DNA of 29,096 bases from Priapulus caudatus (GCF_000485595.1 NW_014577446.1:202881-231976); one strand, 5' to 3'. Shown: positions 8,981 to 19,969, counted from the first letter of the stretch. Made by a program: numbers and translations. The notes: generated from the sequence alone by a model not told the origin.

Positions 8981-10530
8981 CTGCGGCAGACAAGTCCGCA
9001 ACAAGTGAGTACGCACAGCGGGTCGTACGCGCTTGAACGCATCTACTGGCACCTTGCTACCACGCGTACTTACACACACGCACATGCACGGAGCGCACAG
9101 CAACGCAACGCCACGGCACGGCAGACGCGCACGCCACACACACCATATATCTAATCTATAATTTTGATTTCGTATTAAATGTATGTATGTATGTATGTAT
9201 CGTACCCTATGGGCGGCCGAAACCGCCCAAGGCGCTCTCGATGCATATTTTCAGAGGGCAGTTTCCTAATAACCCGGGGAGTGTTCGGCTAGACGAGAAA
9301 AGTCCGTCAAAACCGTGCAAAGCTCTACCGAAAAAATTTTTTTTTTCTCCGGAAAAAGGTCCGTCATTCGGTGGGGAAACTTCAAGAGCAATATCAAGCA
9401 CATGCCAACTGTGTACAGTGGGCTGGCCACCACAGTAAAAAATCGATGACTATTTCTTTCCCTGTGAGCGTCATCAGCTGCTGGTATTTGTGAAACCGAA
9501 AACCAAAATACTAAAACAGAGGCAGCAACCAAGGACCAGTTCAGACGTACTTACTCCACTGAAGTTTTGAGAAGTTCATTGTTTTCAGCATGCTACGATC
9601 TAGAATGCATTGACCATTTCCGAAAGCTATGCATTTCCACTCGCTGGCCTGTCCTCTATCTATAACTATAATATGGATTATTTCTTTTATCATAGGTACG
9701 ATCTCACAATGGATAGCCTGTACGTGGGGAGCTCAAGAGTTGGAGACGCCAGGAATCTCTACATATTTGCCAGCCAGAAAGAATAACACGAAACGCATTG
9801 TTTTATCAAGAGGCTTGAAATTAAAAGTTGGCAACCGCATTTCGTACATTTGCTGTTATAATAACTTTTTGTCATTTACACCATATTACTATTATAGTCC
9901 CAGGGGTTCTAAGTTTCGGTGTGAGCTTGTCATATAAATGTCATAGCGTAAACAGTTTCTTCTTCGCGGGCATGCTTATTATCTCCTATTAAGACCCTGA
10001 TTTGTAAATATTGATATTTGTGTGCAATGTTATTGTTCGATTTTTAACCCAATGTCCTAATTGTGTCCCATTAATTAGTAAGTAATGAAATAGTAGCACG
10101 ATTTTACCCCAGCGCAGCGGTACCGCGCAGCTAGTATATATATATATATATATATAATACGCAGCGCATGAAGCGCGTTATTGTGTGAACAGGAAGCGTC
10201 TCTCTTCAATTGTACACGGGTTCGTGAAACATGAAATATTCACTCTCCTTAAATACACAATGCTGACCATTATCGTTCGTGGATTCATGGTGTTTGTCCA
10301 CAAGGCAGCTTGGGGCGCGTTTCAAATAATAAATGATGATTAAATAATATAGCAACTTGTCCACGTACTAGAGCCTACCAGTAGCCACTAACCAGTAATA
10401 GTCTTAATGTTTTGATTTGACACATAATAACTCACATCTTCAATACCGTCGATTACACCGCTGCAACATAATAGCGCCACGGGCCAATTGTGGTCAAATG
10501 CACAAATATACAGTAGGTTAGAGGACTAAA
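8981..10530. other. Non-coding stretch left of the inverted exon
   Basis: In gene orientation this would be the intron before the exon at 8829-8980. It contains a CA-rich patch (9065-9095), a (GTAT)n microsatellite at 9180-9200 followed by a GC-rich segment, a run of T after seven A near 9330-9346, and an AT repeat at 10133-10156. The (GTAT)n with the adjacent GC-rich DNA (about 9180-9430) could be the 3' end of a minus-strand LINE, as at 20371, but no coding domain supports it. Confidence 0.5.
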
Positions 10531-11294
10531 GGCCCGCTTATGTCGGCCTTACGACCTAGTCGCCGACAAGATTTTGAATATCGTACGTCAAAAACCGGCC
10601 AGATGCGCCGATAAAACATCGCGGACCAAACTCGACATGAGTGGTCTTACATCGAAAATACGGTCGGCCGACTGGCCATCGGCAGAGAAATAACATAGTT
10701 TATTTCTAAATGCGGCTGTCGGCGACAATCGTGAGTGGCATTGTCAATCACCGCAGCGTGTCGAGTCACAAATGAATTATCAAAAGTCACAGTCATTAAA
10801 TAAAATGTGCATGCCTACACGCCACTCGTCAAGCAGTTTACAAAAGAGGGATTATTGGCAGCAGACGGCCTTTCTCAAAATATATATTAAGTTTTACCGT
10901 AATAACAATGAAAAAAAATTTCTAGCACATGATTATAACGAGTTCAATGAAAATTGAGGAAGAATTTTTACGAAGTTACATGATGTTCTGGTAAGGCGGC
11001 CATTTTGTTGTTTACGTACGTGACTCGTTTTTATGTAGAGACTAGGTCGGCCGGGCGTCAAAACTTGCTCCTGCTTCTTGTGCTAATAGAACCTCTTGTG
11101 CTAGTACACCAATACTGGGGTCCGGATCCGTCTACGTTCATGCAGGAACGCTTCAGCGATCTGACTCGAGCGATGGTCAAGCGTCAGTCACTCCAAGGTC
11201 GAGCATGAGTGCGTGCTACGGCCTGCTACTCAAGACGTATTCAAAGTTAGTCCGCCGAGTGATAGACAAAATCGTAGGCCGACATAAGCGGGGC
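10531..11294. mobile_element. ~764-bp terminal-inverted-repeat element (MITE-like)
   Basis: The ends are near-perfect inverted repeats of about 23 bp. The left end (10531-10554) and the reverse complement of the right end (11272-11294) share CCCGCTTATGTCGGCC followed by TACGA, with one mismatch and one gap. GTCGGCC/GGCCGAC words recur inside (near 10556, 10669, 10727 and 11045), as in subterminal binding sites of DNA transposons. No transposase is encoded, so it would be non-autonomous. No clear target-site duplication was found, and the superfamily is not assigned. Confidence 0.7.
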
Positions 11295-11589
11295 GCTTCT
11301 GAGAATACCAAGAACCTATAATAACAGGGTTTAGGTTTGAGCGACTGTGACATAGCTAAGCTCTAACTAGCTGGGCCTGTTGTATTTTGTGCATGCTCCG
11401 ATGGCGTGCGCAGCTATGTGTTGAGCGGTGTATTGCAGCGGTATTGAAGTGAAGTTATTAGGCCACCCATCAAACATTAAGACTATTACTGGTACTGGTA
11501 CTGTAGGTCTATACTGACAAGTTGTATTATTATACGCATCAATTTTATTATGAATACTGGCCAAAGTGGCCTTGTGTGGTTGTCCACTG

Positions 11590-12070
11590 AACATGCACTG
11601 ATGGAACACGTCAGTGGTGAGAACTATTCAACTGCTATTCACCTTTCAACTGTACACACGCGTTCGCCGAACATGTGATTGTCTATTAAACACGCGCTGA
11701 TGGAGTGTGTGTAGAGAACTTTCACACTTCTACGTTAAACACATTGATGGGGGCATATTATTAGCGTTAATGTCATCCTTCTGCCGTACATGCGCTGTTA
11801 TTGGTGTGAAATATCACCCTGTTATTGTAAACGCGTTTGATGGGACCCGCTATTGTGATGAATAGGGGTCACCCTTTTCTGTAACGTATAAAAGAAGATA
11901 TCATTGCTGAGAACATCGCCCTCATACTGTAAACACAATGACGGCACATTGCTACTGGTACAAACCGTCACCCTTCTACCGTAAAAACGTTCACAGAACA
12001 TGTGATAGCTGCGAACTGTCATCTTTTCACAGTACAAGTTCCGACGCTGTTCCAGCGAACAACACGATGA
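11590..12070. repeat. Degenerate ~50-bp tandem repeat
   Basis: A motif like CACCCTTCTACTGTAAACACG recurs near 11640, 11722, 11773, 11815, 11869, 11918, 11970 and 12019, mostly 42-54 bp apart, with GATGG/GACGG after it. Copies are strongly diverged, suggesting an old array. No coding potential is evident. Confidence 0.6.
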
Positions 12071-12119
12071 ATCACTGCTGTAGACGCGCCGCTAGCGCTG
12101 ATGATGGGGTCTTCGAGGC

Positions 12120-12141
12120 AGACGTACGTACGTACGTGCGC

Positions 12142-12175
<34 letters not shown>

Positions 12176-12363
12176 TACGTGTGCGACATCACACGCATGT
12201 ATGCGCTTCACGCAGAGCAAACGGTGGAACGTTGTTAACGCGAGTTATCAGTAGCTCTGTGAGAGAGACACGACGCAACCAAACCTAGCGTCGGGGGGCG
12301 TGTGTGTGTGTGCGCGCGCGTGTTGCGTGTGTGTGTGTGTGTGTTGTGTGTGTGTGCGCGTGT
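12120..12363. repeat. GTAC/GCGT and GT microsatellites running into the gap
   Basis: (CGTA)n then (CGTG)n at 12121-12174, a short non-repeat spacer, then GT/CG alternating DNA from 12298 up to the N run. Such DNA commonly stops assembly, which fits a contig end here. Confidence 0.9.
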
Positions 12364-12388
12364 NNNNNNNNNNNNNNNNNNNNNNNNN
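12364..12388. other. Assembly gap of 25 N
   Basis: Exactly 25 undetermined bases. A fixed 25-N spacer is typical of gap-filling software reporting an over-filled gap, but the program used here is not known from the sequence. It separates two contigs whose contents overlap. Confidence 0.98.
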
Positions 12389-12634
12389 GCAATTTTGTAT
12401 TGAGGTTTGGCACATTATTGATGGTAGCCACAACTTCCGCTGCGTTATTACAAGCAAGGATTTCTTTCGAAAAATTCAAGTACATTTTCATGAAATTCAA
12501 GGCACTTCCTTTCAAGCACCCAAATTCAACAGTTTACTAATTTCAAGTACCTTTTGTACAGGACCTCCATCAAATTCAAGGACTTTTTCAAGGTCCCTGT
12601 GCAAACCCATGGGGAATACTCTTCAATTTGTGGA
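12389..12634 (+). repeat. Direct repeat of 6675-6892
   Basis: First sequence of the right contig. It matches 6675-6892 in order and orientation and leads into the same G-rich minisatellite. The match begins at the first base after the gap, which suggests overlapping contigs that were not merged. Confidence 0.85.
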
Positions 12635-13420
12635 AGGTGGGCGGGGAAAGAGGTTAGAGGAAGAGGAAAGTGGCGGAGGAGAGGTGTAGGAACAGGCAGG
12701 AAAGGCTGACATGGTGGCAGGGGGAGGTGTAGGAAGGAAGGAAGGTGTTGGCGAGCGGAAGAGTGTCTCAGGGAAGGAGGAAAGGTCGGCGGTGGAAGGT
12801 GTGCAGGGAAGGAGCAGGTGGGGGGCGAGGTGTAGGGAAGGGAGTGAAAGTGGGGGCGAGGGAGTGTAGGGAAGGAGGACGGTGGGCAGGGGCGGGTGTA
12901 GGAAGGAGGAGAAGGTGGGCGGCGGGGGAGTGTAGGCAAGAGGAAGTGGGCGTGGGAGCGTGTAGGGAAGGACGGAAGTGGAAGGCAGGGGGAGGTGTAG
13001 GGAAGGAGGAAAGGTGGGGCCCGGGGAGGTGTAGGGAAAGAGGGGTGGAGGCGGTGGAGGAGTGTATGGAAGGAAGGAAAGTGTGGGGGGGAGGGTAAAA
13101 GGAGGAAGGTGTGCGGGTGGGAAGTGTAGGGCGGGGAGGAGGAAGGTGGGGAGGGGAGGCTGTTAGGGAAGGAGGCGGTAAGGGCGGGCGGGTGTGAGGT
13201 GTAGGGAAAAGGAGGAAAGGGGTTGGGCAGTAGGGAGATGGTTAGGGAAGGAGAAAAGGTGGGGAGGGAGGAGCCCGGTGTAGGCGAAGGCGGAAGGTGG
13301 GGCCGGGGGGAGGTGTAGAGGAGGAAGGTGGCGGGTTGAGGTGTAGGAAAGGAAAGGAAGGTGGGCGGGGGAAGGTGTAAAGGAAAGAAGGAAAGGTGGG
13401 GAAGAGCGAAGAGGGGCAAG
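12635..13420. repeat. 31-bp G-rich minisatellite, second array
   Basis: Same unit as 6893-8112 (GTGTAGGGAAGGAGGAAGG followed by a G/C-rich part), with more errors. The serine/proline-rich frame running the other way is not a gene. Confidence 0.95.
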
Positions 13421-13760
13421 GAGGTAGATAGGAAAGGAGAGGAATAAGAGAGTGGAGGGGCGCGGGAGAGAAGGAGTGTAGGGAAAGAGGAGGAAGGATG
13501 GAGAGAGAGAAGAGGGTGGAAAGGGTAGGAGAGTAGGAAGGAGAGGTGCAGAGAGGAGGAGAGAAGATCAAGAGAGAGAGAGAGAAGAAGAGAGGTGTAC
13601 GGAGGAAAATGGAGGGAAGGTGAGCGAGAAGACGAGAAGAGAGAGAGAGAGAGAAGAGCAAGAGAGGAGAGATAAGAGAGAAGAAGAGAAAAGGAGAAGA
13701 AGAAGAAGAAATAGAGAAGCAGCAACATGAGGAAGCAAGAGACGGAGAACATAGAGTAGA
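13421..13760. repeat. Purine-rich (GA/GAA) low-complexity tract
   Basis: GAGAGA and GAAGAA words fade out of the minisatellite. No gene. Confidence 0.9.
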
Positions 13761-13879
13761 GAAAATAAAGAGCAAAACGAGGAGCGTAAAGTAGTCTGTC
13801 ACGGACCCGTCAGCGCATCTGCCCTCTACGCTGGACGAAGTAGCATTCACTGCGTGAGGGACTCTAGCCCAATCCGCAG

Positions 13880-13951
13880 CAGAGACGATGCCAAACCCTC
13901 TGCGCGAAACGCCTGGAGCTGAAGGCTCATCGTGAAGCTATCTGGCAACAG
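13880..13951 (+). CDS. Candidate 72-nt exon, unidentified
   Basis: Bounded by CCCAATCCGCAG (ending 13879) and CAACAG/GTGAGT (13951/13952), a near-ideal donor. The 72 nt are open in frame 1 (24 codons, phase 0-0), including KRLELKAHREAIWQQ. I do not recognise it. It does not fit the IP3K phase at this point (the exon at 271-373 ends in phase 1), so it would be a cassette of another transcript or chance. Confidence 0.2.
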
Positions 13952-14109
13952 GTGAGTTTACAAGGTCTGCTATCGACTATTAGAAGTCCGGCGCGAACAT
14001 ATATCTTGCGGCGCTGCATAGCCAATAGGACGCCGAATGAATGACTTATCGCGCAGCGCCAAAAATAATAGGCAAGGAGTAATGGGCATACCCATACATA
14101 CAGTAGCAG

Positions 14110-15016
14110 CATGCAAGGCGCTAGTCTAAGCGACAGGAATTAACTACATAGGCATACATACATATCATGACCATACATACAGTTATGCGATAGCATCACA
14201 TACACATACATACATAACATACAGTACGATAGCATAATACAGTTGTCAATACAAGCATACAGAGCGAAAAAGGACAAGAGAACGAAATATCATAGGCATA
14301 TCAGACATACATACATACACACATAACATACCATACATAAATACACACAACATACATAAGCAGCCTTGACAGTACATCACATACATACCATACCATGACG
14401 CAGAGCAAGATGTAACGGAGAGCGAGGGAACAATACCATAGTCATAGGCGAACATACATACATACTATACATCACCATACCCAACATATCTATATCATAC
14501 CATACATACATACATACATAACATACCATACATAACATACAACACACATCCGTACGCACACATACATCACCCATACACTAGCCTACGATGACCATACCAT
14601 ACCATACATACCCATACATACATACATCACAGACCAACATACATAAACGCATACATACATACCGATACATACATACATACATACATAACATACATACATA
14701 CACTGATCCAGTAAACATACATCGGACATCACATAGGACATAACATACATACATACATACCCATACATAGCATACATACAGAGCATACAACAATACATAC
14801 ATTAGCAATCATACATGACATACAATAGCAATAAAAGCAGAGCATACCATGACATACATACATACAGACATACCATACATACAGAAATACATAAAGCATA
14901 GCATACTATACAAGCATACAGACATACCCAACCATACATACATCACATACAAACATACATACATATCATACATACATAGCATACCATACACACACACCAC
15001 ACACACACAACACACA

Positions 15017-15047
<31 letters not shown>

Positions 15048-15260
15048 CACCACACCACACACACATAGCCATTACATTACATAACATACATTACATACCA
15101 TAACAACATACATACATACATACATACCATACATACATACAACAGACAACATCATACCATACATACATACATACATATCATAGCATCACATTACATACAA
15201 GCACACATACAACAACAACATACATACATACATACATACATACCATACAACATACAGAGC
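14110..15260. repeat. ~1.1-kb (CATA)n satellite with an embedded CA block
   Basis: CATACATAC units with frequent single-base interruptions; 14990-15065 is nearly pure CACA. Tyr/Met/Val/Cys-rich open frames on either strand are produced by the repeat. The interruptions look like long-read errors. Confidence 0.97.
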
Positions 15261-16030
15261 ATAATATATGTAGGCTAGAGTGAAAGGTAGAAAGTAGAAA
15301 TAGTACAAGTTATCATGCAGAGTAGATAATAGGTATCTCTATTATCTACTCCAAATAATATATATAGGTATAATATATATAATATGTTATATAATTTTAT
15401 TCGCAGACATCGCCTTACTAATAAGTTTTAGTCATATCACAAAATCCGCAATGGCTTGAAATAGTATCGAAAATAATGTTAAAATACTGAAGGCAGCAAG
15501 AATGAATGTTAAACCGGAAACAGAGATTTATACAATATATATAAAAAATTTACTGTAGTTATTAGTGGTAGTATAATAGGAAAATAGTGCCCATTAAAGG
15601 GACCATAGCGAGAGGATAAAGACTAAAGAAGACATGTTGCCTCTACCGGTCCCCTTCCTCACAATTAAATATTAGAGACCAATAAGATCTATACCTCTCG
15701 CCCCGCAGAACGCAGCATGAAGACCAAGCCCCTGAAACAGGTTGGACATCATACTATGCGGGGCGCCAGACTTTCATAAATCGGAGGATCCCTGGAGGAG
15801 CGGATCGAACCGTCGAATCAGTAATCTGAATACTGTATACAGAATATTATAGGATTATGTATCTATGAATCAACATCAAAGGAATTAGATGCGACGCCCA
15901 GGATTACAGTATATATATATATATAGATATATAATACTAGTGATATTTATATTAAAAATAACTGCAGACATATCTTGCCACGAAACCGCTTTTCGCTACT
16001 CTTCAGTGCCATTCTTCCACGAAACCTTTT
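15261..16030. other. AT-rich intron segment with short hairpins
   Basis: Contains a perfect 13-bp stem (15320-15332 with 15339-15351, 6-nt loop) and a 9-bp stem pairing CGCCCCGCA near 15700 with TGCGGGGCG near 15761. A GCGAGAGG/CCTCTCGC pair (near 15608 and 15693) and an AT dinucleotide run at 15910-15930 also occur. No tRNA cloverleaf or known RNA could be drawn from it. No exon recognised. Confidence 0.5.
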
Positions 16031-16048
16031 AACACACACACACACCAC

Positions 16049-16081
<33 letters not shown>

Positions 16082-16551
16082 GCGCGGCCGGCCGCGCCAT
16101 GCCACCTGCCACACACAGCACACGACGAGCACTATGCATGCCACACACACACACACACACACATACACACAACACAACACACACCACACACACACACACA
16201 CGACACCCCCACACACATGCACACACACACACACAGCACCACACACACACACAGCACACCACACACACGCCACACACACACACACCATTGCACACACACA
16301 CACAACACACAACACACACACACGACACACACATGCACACACACAACACACACACGCACACACACACGCACCACGCACACCGCCACACGCACACGCCACA
16401 CGTCACAACGACACACAGCAACCACAGCAACACGCACACGCACACCCGCCAACACGCACACGGCCACACGACACACGCAAAAAGACGAGGCACACGCCAC
16501 ACACACACACAGACACACACAACACACAACAACGCACACCACACAACACAG

Positions 16552-16587
<36 letters not shown>
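16031..16587. repeat. (CA)n array, ~550 bp
   Basis: ACACAC with scattered G, C and T interruptions. It abuts the right arm of the large inverted repeat. Confidence 0.97.
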
Positions 16588-16588
<1 letters not shown>

Positions 16589-17014
16589 AGTTAAATGAGC
16601 TTAAAAAGCTATCTATAGACACGATAGACAGTTAAATGATGATCACAAATTACAGTAAGTCAGTAAAATCAGTCAGTAAATCAAGGTATGTTGTAGAAGT
16701 AACAGTGTTTAGAAGGGTTTATTAATGTGATCCAGGTAAGTTTTAGAGGTGACAGTGATTAAGAATGGGGTTATTAAATTAATCCAGGTATGTTTTGTTC
16801 TGTGTATGAATTCCGATAAAATGTCCGATAAAATGTCCTTGAATTTCTGATAAAATGTCCTTGAAAAGTCCTGAAGTCTTGAGGTGATTTTCAGTCCTGT
16901 ATGAACCATGATTCCTGACACAACCAGGGGGTGGGAGGAGGGGGAAGGGTCGGAGAGGAGGCTTTTGGTTGTACTTGCCCTCCCCCCTCATACTGAGAAT
17001 ATCCTTAACGAGGC

Positions 17015-17300
17015 ATCTGTGGGTTACAGTATCAATGGGTTACAGAATCCATGGGCTACAGTATCCTTGGTTTACAGTATCATTGGTTTACAGCATCCGT
17101 GGGTTACAGTATCTGTGGGTTACAGTATCCATGGTTTACAGCATCCGTGGGTTACAGTATCTGTGGGTTACAGTATCCATGGTTTACAGCATCCGTGGGT
17201 TACAGCATCCGTGGGTTACACTATCATTGGTTTACAGTATCCGTTGGGAACCGTATCCATGGTTTACAGCATCCGTGGGTTACAGTATCTGTGGGTTATA
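17015..17300. repeat. 16-bp minisatellite, ~18 copies
   Basis: Regular 16-bp units of the form TGGGTTACAGTATCCG, alternating CAGTATC and CAGCATC. It ends about 75 bp before the acceptor at 17374. Every unit contains ACAG, so it adds many AG dinucleotides upstream of that acceptor. Confidence 0.96.
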
Positions 17301-17374
17301 ATGCACTCATGGGTGTAGGTGAGGTAGATGTGTTAATTACATGGTGGTGCCTTGACGATCCGGCATGATACCAG

Positions 17375-17502
17375 AATACGTGAAGATGGAGGACCTGCTA
17401 GCTGGCTTCACAACTCCCAGCGTGATGGACTGTAAGATCGGCGTACGAACCTACCTGGAGGAGGAGCTCGCAAAGGCGAGAGAGAAGCCCAAGCTGAGGA
17501 AG
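17375..17502 (+). CDS. IP3K: IP3 3-kinase exon with the PxxxDxKxG motif
   Basis: A 128-bp exon entering in phase 1 (AA completes a codon begun in the previous exon) and leaving in phase 0. It encodes [14 protein letters not shown] and then [17 protein letters not shown] and [19 protein letters not shown] fits PxxxDxKxG, the signature of the inositol polyphosphate kinase family, whose Asp and Lys take part in inositol phosphate and ATP binding. Acceptor: GATACCAG at 17374, with a poor pyrimidine tract. Donor: AGGAAG/GTGAGT. A diverged inverted copy exists at 5577-5707. Confidence 0.95.
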
Positions 17503-19390
17503 GTGAGTGCGAAGGAGGCAGCAGTCGGGGGCGCAGCGCTGTAGCTTGGATGCGGTAATCTACCGTTGTTGGGAGCTTGCCAAATTTATCCTCGGTTGTT
17601 TGTGAGCTGTCGAGTTTTTTGTACTAGAGTAACGCAGTTTTCTATGCGCGCTAATGAGCGAGTCAAGGTTGTGCACGTCTACGTGGTGTGAGTGTGTTAC
17701 TGATGCGTGTAAGAACCGTACTTCTTTTCTTTGAAGGCTTTAGTTTGTTATTCATTCGTTTTCTTGCGGTAATAAATGCGCCAGTCGTTCTGCTGTACGA
17801 AACAGGAGGTGCTCAGTCAGTAGACCGGTGTAGTACCTTGTTGTCTTGCCTTGACTAACCTGTTATCGGTTTCCGTACTAATTAATCAAATCACGTAGAG
17901 TATCAAAAACATTGCAAGGATCAATATGCTTATTTGTAATTGCGTCGTGTACAGACAGAATATAATGGCAGATATGAAAATATAGTAAGTCATAGTACAT
18001 AATCTATTGCTAGTGGCGAAAACCTGAGAAAACTAAACAATATTAGTCTAAATAAAATGTGCGCACGCGCAAGTCCTACGTTTGACAAGTCGTAAATAAG
18101 TTTGTATCGTCCACTAGCAGTCGTGTATCGAAGTTAGATACTTGTGGTAAGTCATTAACATAAATCAGAAAGCAGAGCGTACCTATTTCGTACTCTGGAT
18201 GAACAAAAATCGTTGATATGGACATTGTGTTTGCGATTAGAGACATTAATCCTCTTATACCGTAGTGTTCAAGTTAAGGTAGGCGGGATATTATGTTGTT
18301 TATGTTTTGTTTGTTTCGTTATTGGTTACCCCTGATTGGTCAAGGAAAATTCGACTTGAACATTGTCTTCATCCATTAATTTTAGAAGCGGTTCATGAAG
18401 TTTGGATATTGCTAGTGCAGTAGCGTGGGGTTTCTGATTTTAAAATTGACGAGTGTATATCATTGTGGTTTGTAGTGTATTGTAACATAATTATTCCCGT
18501 TATAGAAAAGAGTATTGTATATTACTTTTTCTCATGGAGTTGCTTTTATTTGCGTAATAAGACTCGCTATAATTAGTTTCGTTTATTTAATATTACATCA
18601 CGATTTGATTTTGAGTCATAAAAGGTAATGCGCAGCACATTTTAATCTAATTAACTAACGAATCTGAAAAATCTGGATTGGCAGGCCACTTCCCTAACGG
18701 TTCATAGTTATTTTACTAATGAGAATGAAAACATGAGTGTTGGTTGTTTACATTCGTGATTGATTAGCATCGGTTGCCTGCCAAGTTGTTTTTTTTTGGG
18801 GGGAGGGGGTATCTTCTGATTTGCACCATAATTTTTCAAGGCTGATGTTTGATCATGTTAAGCGCTACACTCTTACTGTACAGGAATAGAATGTTAACCG
18901 TGAATAATAGTTTGTGACAAAATTCAAACATCACACTTAGTTTGTTATAATTTTATATTATGCCAATATAAACTGGTGGGTGTGATGTGTGCAATAATGT
19001 GATCACTGCAGGAAAAAGGTTAACCACACCTTGCTCTGATTGTCTCATGCAGGACCTTTCCAAGATGATATAATTGGTGGATTCTGGTGCAATACAAATT
19101 AGTCTGATTAACTAACCGATCCGAGAATCTTCATCAGTAGCATATTCTCTTGAACGATGATCCTAGTCATTTTACTAACAAGTGTGCAAACCACGTGGGT
19201 TATTATTGAGATTCGTGCGTGAAGCGAAGGTCTGCACCATCACTGTGGGACGCAGATCCACTGTTCTACCCTGCGTGTGTTCGATTCGCCGAATCACTCG
19301 ATGCCAGTGAGCTGTGAAGTTAGCAACGAGCATTAATATTATTATCATCGATATTCGCGATTGATTGATCGCACGCATCTCTCCCCGCAG
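17503..19390 (+). other. IP3K intron
   Basis: AT-rich, 1.9 kb, mostly unique, beginning GTGAGT and ending CCCCGCAG. It contains the empty site for the left-arm insertion near 17651. A T/G homopolymer stretch lies at 18787-18809. No further gene seen. Confidence 0.85.
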
Positions 19391-19540
19391 GACATGTACG
19401 AGAAGATGATACAGGTGGATGCTGACGAGCCGACGGAGGAGGAGCACGCGCAGCGCGGAGTGACGAAGCCACGCTACATGGTGTGGCGTGAAAGCATCAG
19501 CTCCACAGCTTCCCTCGGCTTCCGCATCGAGGGCATCAAG
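19391..19540 (+). CDS. IP3K: IP3 3-kinase exon (inositol-phosphate-binding region)
   Basis: A 150-bp, phase 0-0 exon of 50 codons. It encodes [20 protein letters not shown], then [19 protein letters not shown] and FRIEGIK. In IP3-3-kinases the segment from the family motif to TKPRYM..RE..SSTA..GFRIEG forms the inositol phosphate-binding part of the catalytic domain. Acceptor: CTCCCCGCAG at 19390. Donor: ATCAAG/GTGAGC. An inverted frameshifted copy lies at 2414-2582. Confidence 0.95.
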
Positions 19541-19950
19541 GTGAGCTGCAGCGGCGGCGGCGCCCTCTGACAGGCTAATGCCATCTGGGGACGTGGTTTA
19601 GCAGCACCTGGTGGTTGCACTGTAGCGCCTTCTGTGAGATATCCCCATTTGTCGGCTGCGTGACAGCGACCCCTGCTGCCAGTGTTGTAGCGCTCTTTGA
19701 CGGTTATGTGACAGCTTCCTTTGTCAGCTGCGTGGTGGCTTCCCTTCATGGTTACATGATGGGGGCACAAACAGTGGCGCCCTCGGGCGGCTGCATGGTG
19801 GCAACCCGTGTTGTGGCAATTTCATCAGAGTTGGTAGGGACTGTGATGCACTTACACGCAGTCGGATTTAGAATATTAACTGTCAGGATCTGGTATGGGG
19901 TCTTCCAAACATGGAAAGTCCTGTCTTTATCTATTTTGTCCACATTTTAA
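19541..19950. other. Intron start with one VNTR unit and degenerate GTGACAGC repeats
   Basis: Holds one copy of the ~75-bp unit expanded at 1563-2370 (GTTTAGCAGCACC near 19602). Looser copies of a TGCGTGACAGC/GTTATGTGACAGC pattern follow to about 19790. Homology with the left arm stops near 19783. No exon seen. Confidence 0.7.
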
Positions 19951-19969
19951 TAACACAATAATACAATAA

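Larger units (their letters stand above)
16588..19783 (+). repeat. Right arm of large inverted repeat (clean copy, gene orientation)
   Basis: Counterpart of 1399-6668. Both exons inside are intact and in gene orientation, so this is the better-quality or functional copy. It lacks the 945-bp insertion and the ~11-copy array of the left arm. Confidence 0.93.

Noticed and set aside
12526-13752. A 408-codon serine/proline/leucine-rich minus-strand open frame
   Set aside because: Translation of the second minisatellite array and the GA-rich tract; no domain.
14246-15103. Tyr/Met/Val/Cys-rich frames resembling small membrane proteins
   Set aside because: Produced by the CATA satellite.
15690-15830. 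Possible tRNA or SINE from a GGTTCGATCC B-box-like word on the minus strand
   Set aside because: The flanking bases do not form a T-stem and no cloverleaf could be drawn.
15947-16635. Overlapping Cys/Val-rich and His/Thr-rich frames of 125-204 codons
   Set aside because: They are the readings of the CA array on both strands.
16908-17368. Open frames with repeated GLQYPWVTVS-like words
   Set aside because: Three-frame translations of the 16-bp minisatellite; all frames look alike, as expected for a unit length not divisible by three.
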